DNA of 64,000 bases from Eubacteriaceae bacterium (GTDB lineage: Bacteria; Bacillota; Clostridia; Peptostreptococcales; Anaerovoracaceae). Below the pieces are notes generated by a model that worked only from the letters and a program-made list of their open reading frames with translations, did no database searches and was not told the origin of the DNA. Numbering within the stretch: position 1 is the stretch's first letter; every line of letters begins with the position of its first letter. The translations under genes were made by a program, and so were the position numbers. The stretch lies in NCBI GenBank assembly GCA_902362435.1, contig CABIWW010000005.1, positions 62,001 through 126,000 on the forward strand, written 5' to 3'. Of this stretch, positions 54,988-64,000 are shown piece after piece.

Positions 54988-55514
54988 CCATTGATCTGAC
55001 TTACGGCACTGCTTTGTTCGAGGCTGCCAGGGAAACCGGCAAGACTGACCTCATAAACGAAGAGGCGGGACAGCTGATAGAGCTGTTCGGACAGGAACCG
55101 GATCTTCACAAATTTGTCAACACTCCGGGGATCTCGGCTGAGGAAAAGAAAAACGTACTCGAAAATGTCTTCAGAGGAAGGATATGCGATGAGCTTCTGA
55201 ACTTCCTCTTTATTCTTGCAGACAAAGGCAGGATGATGCATTTCGAAAAAATGATAAAGACCTACAGAAAACTCCTGGATAAGCAGGAGGGAGTATCGTA
55301 CGGTACTGTTTTTTCGGCGGCTCCGCTTAATGATGAACATATCAGAGAGCTTGAAGAGGATGCATCGAAGCTTTTCAGAGTTAATGTGAAGCTTGTAAAT
55401 GAAATAGATCCCAAACTGATCGGAGGCGTGAAGCTGCTGGTAGAAGGCAAGCTGATCGACGCTTCCGTCAGAAAGCGATTTGACGATCTAAGCAGTCAGA
55501 TCAGAATGAGTTAG
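54975..55514 (+). CDS. atpH: ATP synthase subunit delta
   Basis: A 179-residue OSCP/delta protein (TYGTALFEAARETGK start; conserved end VDPKLIGGVKLLVEGKLIDASVRKRFDDL type sequence). It joins the b-dimer to the alpha subunits. Start ATG 54975 lies inside the end of atpF behind AAGGAG. Confidence 0.95.
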   Translation: MEELTIDLTYGTALFEAARETGKTDLINEEAGQLIELFGQEPDLHKFVNTPGISAEEKKNVLENVFRGRICDELLNFLFILADKGRMMHFEKMIKTYRKLLDKQEGVSYGTVFSAAPLNDEHIRELEEDASKLFRVNVKLVNEIDPKLIGGVKLLVEGKLIDASVRKRFDDLSSQIRMS

Positions 55515-57083
<1,569 letters not shown>

Positions 57084-57094
57084 GAGGTACGGGA

Positions 57095-57964
57095 ATGTCA
57101 GCAAATAACATGCGGGACATAAAGAGACGTATAAAAAGCGTTTCCAGTACGGAACATATCACGAATGCCATGAAACTGGTGTCTGCCGGCAAGCTGAGAA
57201 AGGCGAAAGCGATATTTGAGAAGACGAATGCGAATCTGCATTACATCACACAGACCATCGCCGAGATCTTTCACAACAGCCAGGATATACCGCAGGAATA
57301 CCTTGCCGGTAACAGAGAGATAAAGACGACATGCTATATAGTAGTAACGAGCGGACGCGGCCTTTGCGGAGGATTCAATTCGGCTATCCTCAAGGAAGCG
57401 CAGCGCGAGATAGATACCGACTGGGAGGAGCCTGTCATATACGCGATAGGATCGAAGGGCAAGGAGTACTTCGAAAAGCGCGGATATAAGATCTGCGGAG
57501 ATTATCTGGCTCCGCCTGAGAACATATCGTTCCTGGAGACGCGTGAAATGAGCAAGCCTATCATAGAAATGTATGATAAAGGCGAGATCGACGAGGTCGT
57601 ACTCATATATACGTCGTTCATAAGCTCCATGCAGCAGGAAGTGAAGAATGTGGTGCTGCTGCCTTTCGAAGTCGAGGAAGATTCGGAAGATGTAATAACG
57701 ACGAACAAGCAGGTGGAATACGAGCCTTCCGTTGAAGCGGTATTCAACTACCTGGTGCCTAAATATGTAGAGATGATGATCTATTCTGCTGTGGTAGAGT
57801 CTGCTACGTGTGAGCATGCGGCGAGGAGAAACGCGATGGAAAACGCTACTGACAATGCCAGGGAGATGCTGGATCAGCTGTCTCTCTACTACAACAGAGC
57901 AAGACAGTCTGCGATCACAGACGAGATCATAGAAATCGTGGCCGGTTCCGAGGCACAGAAATAG
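57095..57964 (+). CDS. atpG: ATP synthase subunit gamma
   Basis: A 289-residue rotor shaft subunit. The start DIKRRIKSVSSTEHITNAMKLVS and the end NRARQSAITDEIIEIVAGSEA are the two conserved coiled-coil strands; GRGLCGGFN lies between. Its rotation within alpha3beta3 couples ion flow to ATP synthesis. GGAGGT precedes the ATG. Confidence 0.97.
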   Translation: MSANNMRDIKRRIKSVSSTEHITNAMKLVSAGKLRKAKAIFEKTNANLHYITQTIAEIFHNSQDIPQEYLAGNREIKTTCYIVVTSGRGLCGGFNSAILKEAQREIDTDWEEPVIYAIGSKGKEYFEKRGYKICGDYLAPPENISFLETREMSKPIIEMYDKGEIDEVVLIYTSFISSMQQEVKNVVLLPFEVEEDSEDVITTNKQVEYEPSVEAVFNYLVPKYVEMMIYSAVVESATCEHAARRNAMENATDNAREMLDQLSLYYNRARQSAITDEIIEIVAGSEAQK

Positions 57965-59365
<1,401 letters not shown>

Positions 59366-59377
59366 CAGGAGATCGTC

Positions 59378-59815
59378 ATGGCAAACAGTGTGAAATTAGA
59401 GATAATAACACCTTCAAAGCTGTTTTACAGAGGATATGTGGATATCGTCATCACTACTACACTGGAAGGCGATGAGGGCTTTATGTACGGACATTCATGG
59501 GCGTGCAAGCTGCTGGACATCGGCGAGCTGTGGATACAGGAGGCCGGTGCAGGCAAGGATGAGTACCGCGTTGCCGCGATAGCAGGCGGATTTATCGATG
59601 TCAGAGACAGCATCATCATATACACGGACGCTGTTGAGTGGTCCGAAGATATAGACATGGAAAGAGTCCTCAGTGAAAAGGCGAAGGCTGAAGACTGGCT
59701 GACGCACCATGAAAAGGATGCGGACCCTAACGATGTGACGAAAGCGAAGATCGCCATTTCAAAAGCGATCACGAGATCCCACGTGGCAGAGGGCGGATAC
59801 AGACGCGGACACTGA
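59378..59815 (+). CDS. atpC: ATP synthase subunit epsilon
   Basis: A 145-residue rotor subunit. The N-terminal beta-sandwich (LEIITPSKLFYRGYVDIVI; YRVAAIAGGFIDVRDS) is followed by a C-terminal helical hairpin. It inhibits ATP hydrolysis in many bacteria. The FMYGHSW segment stands where GxxxILPGH normally occurs, a small deviation. AGGAG precedes the ATG. Last atp gene. Confidence 0.94.
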   Translation: MANSVKLEIITPSKLFYRGYVDIVITTTLEGDEGFMYGHSWACKLLDIGELWIQEAGAGKDEYRVAAIAGGFIDVRDSIIIYTDAVEWSEDIDMERVLSEKAKAEDWLTHHEKDADPNDVTKAKIAISKAITRSHVAEGGYRRGH

Positions 59816-59836
59816 TGAGAAGCATGGAGGTGGCAT

Positions 59837-60088
59837 ATGTGCGATGAAAAAAGGATAGCGCTGATAGGCGTTATAGTGGAGAATCAGGATGCGGTGGAGG
59901 AAATGAATCATCTGCTTCACGATTACCGCGAACATATAATCGGCAGGATGGGGATCCCTCATCCGGAGAAAAAACTTTCGATCATCAGTCTCGCTGTTGA
60001 GTCCGATCAGGACACGATCAGTGCGCTGTCGGGCAAGCTCGGCGCGCTCGACGGTGTCAGCACGAAGACGGTGTACTCGAAAAAATAG
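59837..60088 (+). CDS. TM1266-type iron-only hydrogenase system putative regulator
   Basis: An 83-residue ACT-like protein with the full family pattern: RIALIGVIVENQDAVEEMN, YREHIIGRMGIP and DTISALSGKLGALDGVSTKTVYSKK. Members accompany the [FeFe]-hydrogenase maturases HydE, HydF and HydG and are named putative regulators; their ligand is unknown. Here it lies 21 bp after atpC behind GGAGG, without maturase genes in the window; hydABC is 57 kb away. Confidence 0.88.
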   Translation: MCDEKRIALIGVIVENQDAVEEMNHLLHDYREHIIGRMGIPHPEKKLSIISLAVESDQDTISALSGKLGALDGVSTKTVYSKK

Positions 60089-60167
60089 CGTTAGAAAAAA
60101 ACAGAGATTTTTATGCCGGCAGTTTTGGGAGATCCTGAAATTTGTCGGCATCATTATAAGGAAAATA
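60089..60167. other. Short non-coding stretch before the toxin promoter
   Basis: AT-rich, no gene. It probably contains the end of the atp transcript, but no clear terminator hairpin is seen. Confidence 0.4.
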
Positions 60168-60196
60168 TTGGCGAAGCATCATAATAATGGTATAAC
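60168..60196 (+). promoter_or_regulatory. Promoter of the holin-like toxin
   Basis: TTGGCG (60168-60173), 17-bp spacer, TATAAC (60191-60196). The transcript would start near 60203 and have a ~53-nt leader. Confidence 0.65.
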
Positions 60197-60231
60197 GAAC
60201 CTGGAGAAGCCAGAGACACGGTGGACGGAAG

Positions 60232-60247
60232 CTCCCTGGAAAGGGAG
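60232..60247 (+). promoter_or_regulatory. Hairpin hiding the toxin ribosome binding site
   Basis: CTCCCT (60232-60237), GGAA loop, AGGGAG (60242-60247): the second arm is the Shine-Dalgarno sequence itself. It would lower translation until opened, as in known type I toxin mRNAs. Confidence 0.6.
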
Positions 60248-60255
60248 GTGATACT

Positions 60256-60342
60256 ATGATTACATATGAAGCCTTGAGTGCGTTCTGCACTGCCGGACTT
60301 TTGATAGTCGCAGTTATTGCCTTGTTGAAAGACAAGCATTAG
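60256..60342 (+). CDS. Putative holin-like type I toxin peptide
   Basis: A 28-residue peptide: MITYEAL start, one hydrophobic helix (residues ~8-24) and the charged end LLKDKH. This is the pattern of the Firmicute putative holin-like toxins (M-x-TYEAL, one membrane span, Lys/Asp tail), small membrane-damaging type I toxins related to TxpA/BsrG types. ATG 60256 lies 5 nt after GGGAGGTG. It has its own promoter, and an oppositely directed promoter lies 130 bp downstream. Too short for usual gene finders. Confidence 0.8.
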   Translation: MITYEALSAFCTAGLLIVAVIALLKDKH

Positions 60343-60347
60343 TTTTT

Positions 60348-60443
60348 ACAGGAAGTAAAAACTCCGTCCATGATTTCCCAGTCGCGACGGAGTTTTACTT
60401 CTAACGATTAAGGGAGCAGCCGTTCATCGGCTTCTCTTTCTAT
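60348..60443 (-). ncRNA. Candidate antisense antitoxin RNA
   Basis: A minus-strand promoter (TTGACA at 60473-60478, 17 bp, TATAGT at 60450-60455) would start an RNA near 60443. It ends at the hairpin 60352-60401, which carries TTTTT on this strand. The ~90-nt RNA contains no reading frame and overlaps the toxin mRNA 3' end at the shared terminator, as in 3'-overlapping type I systems. The existence of the RNA is inferred. Confidence 0.6.
60352..60401. terminator. Bidirectional terminator shared by toxin and antitoxin RNAs
   Basis: GAAGTAAAAACTCCGTC pairs with GACGGAGTTTTACTTC (one bulge) around a 17-nt loop. The core stem ACTCCGTC/GACGGAGT is followed by T runs in both directions. Confidence 0.85.
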
Positions 60444-60449
60444 ATCAAA

Positions 60450-60478
60450 ACTATACCTCTTTCTCGATTCTGTGTCAA
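60450..60478 (-). promoter_or_regulatory. Promoter of the candidate antitoxin RNA
   Basis: A consensus -35 TTGACA and near-consensus -10 TATAGT, 17 bp apart, directed towards the toxin gene. Confidence 0.75.
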
Positions 60479-60545
60479 CGGTTGTGCCGGTATTTAAAGG
60501 AAAATGCCTGCACATATCTGAAGGGCGACGCGTGATGCTTTGCGC

Positions 60546-62003
60546 TCACAGATGACAGAAGATATTGTAGATCATGAAGCACACGCTCCATGCGAGCAGT
60601 ATGTGGCCGAAACACATTATGATGCTGCAGCGCCAGCTGCCCGTCTCTTTTCGAACGGTAGCCAGTGTGGCGATACATGGAACGTATAGCAGACAGAAGA
60701 CCATGAATGAAATAGCGCCGGCAGGTGTGAAAATGCTGCTGAGCAGTGAGAACGAGGACATTCCGGAGCTGCTGGCGATCACGGAGAATGTACTGATGAT
60801 CGCTTCTTTTGCGGAAAGTCCGGCGATCATCGCAGATGCGGCCTGCCAGCTGCCGAATCCCAGCGGCTCGAAGAAAGGTGCAACGGAGCGTCCTAAAAAT
60901 ACCAGTATGCTTTCACGGCAGTCGGAAACCATGTGAAGACTGCAGTCGAACGACTGCAGGAACCATATGACTACCGAAGCGGCCAGGATCACAGAAAAGG
61001 CTTTTTTTACAAAACCAAGTGAATTTGTGAGAACGATATCAAGTACATAAGATATACGCGGCGGCTTCAGGGAGGGAGTGGTGAAATGTCCACCTCCCGT
61101 TCTTGTTTTGTGCCCGGCGCTGTATCCGGAGCCACGCTGGCAGCGGCAGTTCGAACTGCTCAAGTTATTCGGTCTGCGGCCGTCCGCGATTTTACCGGCA
61201 AGACCGGCGCATATCATAGCGGTCGTGATCCCGGTGAGATAAATGAACCAGACGACGATCGCGCGGTGATCTTCGAAGAAAGCAGAGATGAGCACAGAGT
61301 ATACGGGCAGCCTGGCGCTGCATGACATGAACGGTATCATGAATATAGTGCGCAGTTTTTTGTTGCCTTCTAGCATCGATGATGCGCTCATCACGGCGGG
61401 CACTGCACAGCCGAAACCCATGATGAGCGGCACGATGCACTGGCCTGAAAGTCCGAGTCGTGACATGCCGCTGTCGAACAGTGCGGCAGCATACGAGAAA
61501 TAGCCGCAGTCCTCAAGTATTGCCAGCAGGCAGAACAGTACAGCGATGAGCGGCACGAATGACAGCACGCTGCCGATGCCGGGGCAGATCCCGTATATCA
61601 GCAGATCGTGCAGAGGGCGGCATGTTCCGGCGGTGAGGAGGATATGATCGAGCCGGGCGGTACAGATATCAAGCGCAGTGGCCAGCAGAACGCTCAATGA
61701 TCTGCCGACGGTATCGAAGGTCAGATGAAAAACCGTGAACATCACAGCTGCAAAAATCGGAAGACCTGTTATCTTCCCGGAAAGGAGCCGGCGGGCAATG
61801 CTGTTGTGCATCAGAGGATCCCCGGCTTTTGAGGTCCGTGCACTTTGTGCAGTACGCGAGGCCTGAGTGGTGTATACGCCCTTTTTTGCAAAGTGGCTGC
61901 ACAGTTTTTTTATTTTGTAAAAAATATCGCTTTTATATTTCATGAATATCACCAGCATCACAATGTGGATGATGGTGAACGAGATCGCTGCAGTTTTTAA
62001 CAT
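60546..62003 (-). CDS. FeoB-like permease domain lacking the GTPase domain
   Basis: A 485-residue membrane protein matching the FeoB transport core: GLPIFAAVMFTVFHLTF, two Gate domains (GSVLSFVPLIAVLFCLLAILEDCGYFSYAAALFD; KEAIISTFSVIA) and the FeoB_C signature GLSGQCIVPLIMGFGCAVPAVM...PFMSCSARLPVYS with its conserved Cys. The ~250-residue N-terminal G domain (GNPNxGKTT) is absent; one extra transmembrane helix (~5-25) replaces it. ATG 62003 follows GGAGG. It may move Fe2+ or another metal with an unlinked GTPase, or independently. No feoA is adjacent. Confidence 0.85.
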   Translation of the reverse strand: MLKTAAISFTIIHIVMLVIFMKYKSDIFYKIKKLCSHFAKKGVYTTQASRTAQSARTSKAGDPLMHNSIARRLLSGKITGLPIFAAVMFTVFHLTFDTVGRSLSVLLATALDICTARLDHILLTAGTCRPLHDLLIYGICPGIGSVLSFVPLIAVLFCLLAILEDCGYFSYAAALFDSGMSRLGLSGQCIVPLIMGFGCAVPAVMSASSMLEGNKKLRTIFMIPFMSCSARLPVYSVLISAFFEDHRAIVVWFIYLTGITTAMICAGLAGKIADGRRPNNLSSSNCRCQRGSGYSAGHKTRTGGGHFTTPSLKPPRISYVLDIVLTNSLGFVKKAFSVILAASVVIWFLQSFDCSLHMVSDCRESILVFLGRSVAPFFEPLGFGSWQAASAMIAGLSAKEAIISTFSVIASSSGMSSFSLLSSIFTPAGAISFMVFCLLYVPCIATLATVRKETGSWRCSIIMCFGHILLAWSVCFMIYNIFCHL

Positions 62004-62049
62004 CAAAACACCTCCGCGGATGCGAACGTCTGAATTTTACTTAAAAGGT

Positions 62050-62078
62050 ACACTTACGCGCGTCAAATATGATATAAT
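62050..62078 (+). promoter_or_regulatory. Possible promoter of the radical SAM gene
   Basis: A perfect -10 TATAAT at 62073-62078 with only a poor -35 (ACACTT) 17 bp upstream. Confidence 0.4.
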
Positions 62079-62196
62079 CATAAAAATACTGAACGCCGGG
62101 GCGGGCGTACGGATGTTCAAGCATATGCGCGGCATGCCGGACAGATTACAGGAAAGGGCGCAGCGCAGAGATATTTACATATATAAGGAGTGAAAT

Positions 62197-63339
62197 ATGG
62201 AGAGAACTTTCAGGATAGGACCTATCAGACCGCCGAGTGAAGCGGAGAGCCTGCTGCTGCAGGTGACGAACGGATGCACGTGGAATAAATGCAAATTCTG
62301 TCAGCTGTACAGGCATACAAAGTTCAAAGCCTACAGCGCGGACAGCATCAAAGCAGACATAGACAATATGGTATACCAGGCGCAGATCGTCGAACAGTAC
62401 AGGAACGGCGACGGGACGTGGGATATAGACGGAATCAACGCAGAGCTGATGAAAGGAACGGAAGACGAAAGACAGTGCCTTTACATGATGGCCAACTGGA
62501 TCATAGACGGAGCGGAAAACGTCTTCCTGCAGGACGGCAACACTACGGCGCTGAGCAGCGGCAGACTCAGCGATGTGCTGATATATCTCAGGCAGGCGTT
62601 CCCGTCGATAAGGCGTATAACATCCTACGGGCGAGCAGAAAACCTTTCGAAAGTAAGCGCGGAGGAATTTGCAGAGCTGAAAAAAGCGGGGCTGGACAGG
62701 ATCCATTCCGGATTTGAAACCGGCTCGGACGCCGTGCTGAAGAAGATAAACAAAGGCGTGACGCAGGAGCAGGAAATAACGGCAGGAAAGAATGTAAAGG
62801 CCGGGGGCATCGAGCTTTCGGTGTATTTCATGCCGGGGGCAGGCGGAAAGGAGCTCACGAGTGAAAATGCTGAGGAGACGGCATACGTCATAAATGAAGT
62901 GGATCCTGATTTTCTGCGTATCAGGACTGCTGCAGTCAAACCGGGAACGGAGCTGTATGATGATTTCAGAAGAGGCGAATTCACGCTTTGCAGCGACGAT
63001 GAGAAGCTCATCGAGCTGAGGACTGTCATCGAGAAAGCTGAAGGCGTGGATACGAGGCTGGTCAGCGATCATATGATCAACCTTCTGCAGGATGTAGAGG
63101 GCAGTCTCAGAAATGAGAAAAGCCGGATGCTGGGACTTATAGATGGATATTTTGCCATGTCGGAGCGTGAAAGGCGCATGTATCAGGCTGCGCGCAGGAT
63201 GGTGCGCGTGAGCAAGCCTGCCGATATGTCGAGACTGAGGCCGCAGGAACTGGAACGGATCGGACGTATGGTCGATGAAGTGAAAGATCCTTATCAGTGG
63301 GAGATACAGATGAATGCGCTGATATCGCGTTATATTTAA
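62197..63339 (+). CDS. Radical SAM protein
   Basis: A 380-residue protein. The cluster motif near the N-terminus is NGCTWNKCKFC, a C-x4-C-x2-C variant in place of the usual C-x3-C-x2-C. GFETGSDAVLKKINKGVT is typical of the B12-independent Elp3/MiaB-like radical SAM core, and the C-terminal ~90 residues (ARRMVRVSKPADMSRLRPQELERIGR) are helical. It makes a 5'-deoxyadenosyl radical; the substrate is unknown. AAGGAG precedes the ATG. Confidence 0.88.
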   Translation: MERTFRIGPIRPPSEAESLLLQVTNGCTWNKCKFCQLYRHTKFKAYSADSIKADIDNMVYQAQIVEQYRNGDGTWDIDGINAELMKGTEDERQCLYMMANWIIDGAENVFLQDGNTTALSSGRLSDVLIYLRQAFPSIRRITSYGRAENLSKVSAEEFAELKKAGLDRIHSGFETGSDAVLKKINKGVTQEQEITAGKNVKAGGIELSVYFMPGAGGKELTSENAEETAYVINEVDPDFLRIRTAAVKPGTELYDDFRRGEFTLCSDDEKLIELRTVIEKAEGVDTRLVSDHMINLLQDVEGSLRNEKSRMLGLIDGYFAMSERERRMYQAARRMVRVSKPADMSRLRPQELERIGRMVDEVKDPYQWEIQMNALISRYI

Positions 63340-63602
63340 GGTTTTGCAGGGTGAGGCGGCGTTTTTCCGGCCGTGATAAAAATGCGGAGAAAAACCGCAA
63401 ACAAAAAACAACGGAGTTTTTTGACAAATTAGAAGAATCGGTATTAATCCGAAAAAGTGTATCAAAAATGATAACGAATCTCAAAAACGATACACAAATC
63501 CACTAAAAAATACAGTATACACAGTGTCAAAGCTTAATGTCCATAAAAAAACATGTAAAAACATGAAAAATGAAAGGCTTGAAACTACAAGGAAAGAGCG
63601 AC

Positions 63603-63631
63603 TTTTTCAGAAAATTCAATTCTCTGAAAAA
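63603..63631. repeat. Perfect 9-bp dyad upstream of the sigma-54-like promoter
   Basis: TTTTTCAGA and TCTGAAAAA enclose 11 bp. It lies 26 bp before the -24 element, so it is a candidate binding site for an activator or repressor. Confidence 0.5.
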
Positions 63632-63656
63632 CAAAATAATCAAAATTCTGAATTAG

Positions 63657-63674
63657 TTGGCACGGATATTGAAT
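63657..63674 (+). promoter_or_regulatory. Sigma-54-like (-24/-12) promoter
   Basis: TTGGCACGG-ATA-TTGAAT follows the consensus YTGGCACGR-N3-TTGCW with one mismatch (GA for GC at -12). The GG and GA pairs are 12 bp apart as needed. Transcription would begin near 63685, leaving a ~77-nt leader before the aminotransferase ATG. Confidence 0.6.
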
Positions 63675-63761
63675 ATATAGTAGGCAGAAGTTACATCGAT
63701 TGCCGCTAATAATAGAGCGGTGAAAGAAAAAACAAAACCTAAGTAAAAAGGGAGGATAATT

Positions 63762-64000
63762 ATGACTGAAAGAAACATGAAATTAGCTTTAGAAGAAGCT
63801 AAAAGAGTTGTTGGCATGATCGAAGCTGACGAGCTCACAGAAGAGCAGAAAGCTGCTATCATTACAGATTCGATCGCAAACTTCAATGAAAACTACAACC
63901 CGGGTTGGTTAGAATACAGAAAATCAGTATCAACTGACTCCGCATTCGTTGAATGGGGTGACGGCGGTGAAGACGGTTCATTATTCGTAGACGTATACGG
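63762..64000 (+). CDS. Putrescine/class III aminotransferase, N-terminal part (cut by window edge)
   Basis: The first ~79 residues are visible and open to the right edge. NFNENYNPGWLEYRKSVS followed by FVEWGDGG...FVDVYG matches the start of PatA-type putrescine aminotransferases (E. coli: EHVNPGFLEYRKSV). These transfer the amino group of putrescine to 2-oxoglutarate or pyruvate with PLP; the Lys lies outside the window. GGGAGG precedes the ATG. The sigma-54-like promoter upstream fits inducible amine or amino-acid catabolism. Confidence 0.8.
   Translation, partial: MTERNMKLALEEAKRVVGMIEADELTEEQKAAIITDSIANFNENYNPGWLEYRKSVSTDSAFVEWGDGGEDGSLFVDVY

Larger units (their letters stand above)
63340..63761. 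other. Non-coding regulatory region upstream of the aminotransferase gene
   Basis: 422 bp, very AT-rich, no credible gene. It holds a GCGG...CCGC hairpin after the radical SAM gene (63354-63400), the inverted repeat GTGTATC/GATACAC (63457-63495), the dyad at 63603-63631 and the sigma-54-like promoter at 63657-63674. Confidence 0.6.

Noticed and set aside
63524..63709. A 61-residue Lys/Asn-rich frame upstream of the aminotransferase
   Set aside because: No ribosome binding site, AT-driven composition, and it overlaps the dyad and the sigma-54-like promoter.

Overview
The window looks like the chromosome of a strictly anaerobic, low-to-mid-GC Firmicute of the class Clostridia. Supporting genes are an electron-bifurcating type [FeFe]-hydrogenase (HydABC), ferredoxin-domain oxidoreductases, a TM1266-type hydrogenase-system protein, a long-form glutamine synthetase, strong AAGGAGG-type ribosome binding sites with some TTG/GTG starts, and an F-type ATP synthase whose c subunit carries sodium-binding residues. 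A relative of the Anaerovoracaceae / Clostridiales family XIII group is my inference and is not proven by the sequence.

Layout. 1-2.7 kb: HydABC operon (minus strand, hydA cut by the window edge). 2.9-7.5 kb: birA and a LysR regulator divergent from a small unknown gene, a cupin, a CMD-family protein and a ferredoxin-type aldo/keto reductase. 7.5-11.5 kb: an EamA transporter behind a MerR-type promoter, two small flavin/PNPOx-fold proteins and a DUF4491-PNPOx fusion. 11.6-19.1 kb: a scattered Dlt-like set (carrier protein, MBOAT acyltransferase, acyl-adenylating enzyme, SGNH-like protein) with an NMT1/SsuA-type ABC importer. 19.4-19.8 kb: a 53-residue tripeptide-repeat protein and tRNA-Lys(CTT). 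19.9-31.4 kb: an accessory island. It holds a 988-residue SIR2 protein resembling anti-phage DSR proteins, the 3' part of an MmeI/YeeA-like methyltransferase gene, a ~6.96 kb mobilizable element with 20-bp terminal inverted repeats, and a broken IS200 transposase. 31.4-43.3 kb: a zinc-ribbon protein, a three-gene envelope-type operon ending in UPF0182, then glutamine synthetase, serS and a TIGR00300-family gene. 43.3-52.9 kb: aminotransferase, G5-NlpC/P60 hydrolase, iron alcohol dehydrogenase, response regulator-HPt, prepilin peptidase, truA, dCMP deaminase, a WecA/MraY-type transferase and a MATE pump. 53-60.1 kb: complete atpIBEFHAGDC operon followed by the TM1266-like gene. 60.1-60.5 kb: a candidate type I toxin-antitoxin locus. 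60.5-64 kb: a FeoB-like permease without its GTPase domain, a radical SAM protein, and the start of a putrescine-type aminotransferase behind a sigma-54-like promoter.

Working together: HydABC would couple NADH and ferredoxin oxidation to H2, while the ATP synthase probably uses a sodium gradient. The most notable items beyond housekeeping are the toxin/antisense-RNA locus at 60.2-60.5 kb, the SIR2 gene sharing an operon with a truncated methyltransferase, the well-delimited mobile element, and the tripeptide-repeat microprotein next to tRNA-Lys.
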